Of a stretch of 64,000 bases of DNA, positions 61,554 to 64,000 are shown piece by piece; the stretch's first letter is position 1; each line of letters starts with the position of its first letter. Below the pieces are notes generated by a model that made no database searches, was not told where the DNA came from, and was given only the letters and a program-made list of their open reading frames with translations. The stretch covers positions 1,136,001 to 1,200,000 of the forward strand of contig NW_026111743.1 of assembly GCF_024679095.1 (NCBI RefSeq), written 5' to 3'. The DNA comes from Eriocheir sinensis. Lineage: Eukaryota > Arthropoda > Malacostraca > Decapoda > Varunidae. The translations under genes were made by a program, and so were the position numbers.

Positions 61554-64000
61554 ATTAATTTGCATAAAAAAAAATATAAAACACACATTAGATAATGTAA
61601 ATGAGTATAAAAATATGTATACAAAATACCTATGAAATAATCTAAATTCGTATCGAATTAAATTAAGAAAATACCAATAAAATAATGTAATTTTGGATAA
61701 AAATATATATAGAAAGTACACATAAAATAACCTAAATACAAATACAAATATACACATAAAATAATTTAAAATTGAATGAAATAAATATACAAAATAAACA
61801 TAAAATAAGGTAAATTTGTAATGAAATATATGTAAAAATACACAAAATAATATAAATTTGTATGAAAATATATATACAAATACACATTAAATAACAAGAA
61901 TTTGTATAAAATTTGTATCAAAATATATACGAATACACAAAATAAAATAACGTAATTTTTTATGAAAATGTATATACAAAATACACATAGAATAATCTTA
62001 AATCGTATCAAAATAAATAAACAGAATATCAATAAAATAATGTAAATTTGTATGAAAATAAAGATGCAAAATATCCATATAATAACGCATATTTGCATAA
62101 AAGTATATATACAGAAATACATATAAAATAATTAAATTTGTATTAAAAAAAATATACAAAATGCACGTACAATAAAGTAAATTTGTATTGAAATAGATAT
62201 GCAAAATACACATCAATAATGTAAATTTGTATGAAAATATATATAAGAATACTCATAAAATAGAGTAAATTTCTTTGAAAATATACATAAAAAATAGATA
62301 TACAAAATACACATATAACTAGTTAAATTTGTATTTAAATACATGTACAAAAAACACATAAAATAATGTAAATTTCTATGAAATGAAAACAAATACACAT
62401 AAAATAACGTATATATTATATAAAATATAAATACAAAATACACATAGAATAATGTAAAATCATATCAAAATAAATACACAGAATATCAATAAAATAATGT
62501 AAATTTGTATGAAAATAAAGATGCAAAATACCCACAAAATAAAGCATATTTTTATAAAAATACTTATACAAAAATAAACAGAATAATCAAATTTGTATTA
62601 AAATTAATATACAAAATGCACATACAATAAGGTAAATTTGTATTGAAAAAATATGCAAAATACACATAAAACAAAGTAAATTTGTTTCAAAATATATATA
62701 CGAATACACATAAAATAACGTAGATTTCTATAGAAATATATATACAAAATACACATGAAATGATGTAAATACGTATAAAAATATATATACAAAATACACA
62801 TTAAATAATGGAAATTCGTGTCAAAATAAAAAACAAAATATCATGAAAAGAATGTGTATTTGTATGAAAATAGATATACAAAATACAAATAAAATAACCT
62901 AAATTTGTATAAAACTATATACAAAAATACACAAAAAAATTTAAACTTGTATGAAAATAAATATACAGAAAACTATTAAAATTAGGTAATTTTGTTTTGA
63001 AAAAAAAATTTAATTAGTTTGAAAATATATATGCAAAATACAAATAAAATTATGCAAATTTGTATTGAAATACATATACAAAATACACATAAAATAATGT
63101 AAATTTGAATGAAAATATATAAACATATACACCATATACACTTAAAATAACGTAAATTTGTATCAAATATATATACAAATACACATTAAATAATGTAAAT
63201 ATGTATAAAAAAAATAGATACAAAACACAAATAGAATAAATAAAATCGTATCAAAATAAATACACAAAATATTAATAAAATAATGTAAATTTGTATGAAA
63301 ATTAAGATGCAAAATACCCATAAAATAACGCATTTTTTATAAAAAATATATATACGAAAACACATAAAATATTTGATTTTGTATTAAAATAAGTATACAA
63401 AATGCACATACAATAAGGTAAATTTGTATTGAAATAGATACGCAAAATACATATAAAACAATGTAAATTTCTTTCAAAATATATAAAGGAATACACATAA
63501 AATAACGTAGATTTCTATAAAAATATATATCCAAAATACATATATAATTAAGTGAATACGTATAAAAAAATGTATACAAAATACACATAAAATAATATAA
63601 ACTCGTATCAAAATAAATTAACAAAATACTAATAAAAGAATGTGTGTTTGTATAAATATAAATATACAAAATACACATAAAATAACGTAAATTTATATAA
63701 AACTATATACAAAAATACATGAAAGTAATTAAATTTGTATTAAAATAGATATACAAAATACACATAAAATAAGCTAAATTTGAATTGAAATATATATACA
63801 AAATACATAAAATAATGTAAATTTGTATAAAAATACTTATAAAAATACACATATAATAACGTAATTTTGTATAAAAATATATAAACAAAATACACATTAA
63901 ATAATGTAAATACGTATAAAAAAATATGTTCAAAATGCACAAACAATCATGTAATTCGTATCAAAATAAATATACAAAATACAAATTTAAATTATTTTAG
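61554..64000 (-). repeat. 45-bp satellite block, A-rich orientation, to window end
   Basis: A-rich array. About 62.45-62.95 kb follows the variant order of 19.7-20.15 and 8.03-8.46 kb; 63.2-63.98 kb is like 26.6-27.3 kb. The last ~18 bases (AAATTTAAATTATTTTAG) look T-rich again, so another switch may lie at about 63,982. No gene is visible. Confidence 0.9.

Overview
The window is almost wholly non-coding, very A+T-rich nuclear repeat DNA. The only non-satellite sequence is a few islands of mobile elements: two pieces of a non-LTR retrotransposon (LINE), one tRNA-derived SINE, one tRNA-like remnant, and one fold-back (inverted-repeat) element. LINE proteins of this type (an EEP endonuclease followed by a YADD reverse transcriptase, with the typical AEYASxVW-like C-terminal region) are abundant in decapod crustacean genomes, as are long (TA)n tracts. 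A decapod such as a swimming crab is therefore my best guess. This is family-level recognition from memory, not a search result. I see no host protein gene.

The bulk is one satellite family built from a degenerate monomer of about 45 bp. In its T-rich orientation the monomer is open in all three reading frames, because 45 = 3 x 15 and the consensus has no sense-strand stop. This creates dozens of spurious Phe/Ile/Tyr/Leu/Cys-rich ORFs. Monomer variants are ordered into higher-order repeats: about 1,035 bp (23 monomers) at 1.0-4.1 kb and about 1,620 bp (36 monomers) at 28.4-31.7 kb. The array reverses orientation about 20 times. Several of these switch points are themselves copied elsewhere, sometimes inverted, so the inversions are older than the large duplications that spread them.

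Layout (T-rich orientation called +): + 1-4.24 kb; - 4.24-5.68; + 5.68-8.01; - 8.01-12.36 (interrupted by (TA)n-SINE-(TA)n at 8.6-9.16); + 12.36-12.62; - 12.62-13.01; + 13.01-15.33; - 15.33-17.71; + 17.71-18.83; - 18.83-25.26 (interrupted by (TA)n and tRNA-like material at 20.35-21.2); LINE 3' fragment 25.26-26.19; - 26.29-27.42; + 27.42-38.02 (longest block); - 38.02-39.61; + 39.61-44.08; - 44.08-47.75; + 47.75-50.08; - 50.08-52.56 (interrupted by the fold-back element at 50.96-51.53); + 52.56-56.54; (TA)n and LINE 5' fragment 56.55-58.27; + 58.27-61.55; - 61.55-64.0. Switch positions are read by eye, to about 10-20 bp.

Eighteen (TA)n tracts of about 95-270 bp sit inside the monomer's own TATATATA core, and most mobile-element islands abut such tracts. 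A segment at 8.0-12.4 kb is paralogous to 19.7-24.4 kb. At the same (TA)n site one copy holds a SINE and the other holds a tRNA-like fragment plus an inverted satellite piece. The window is best read as a rearranging satellite domain in which TA-core expansion, inversion, segmental duplication and retroelement insertion interact.
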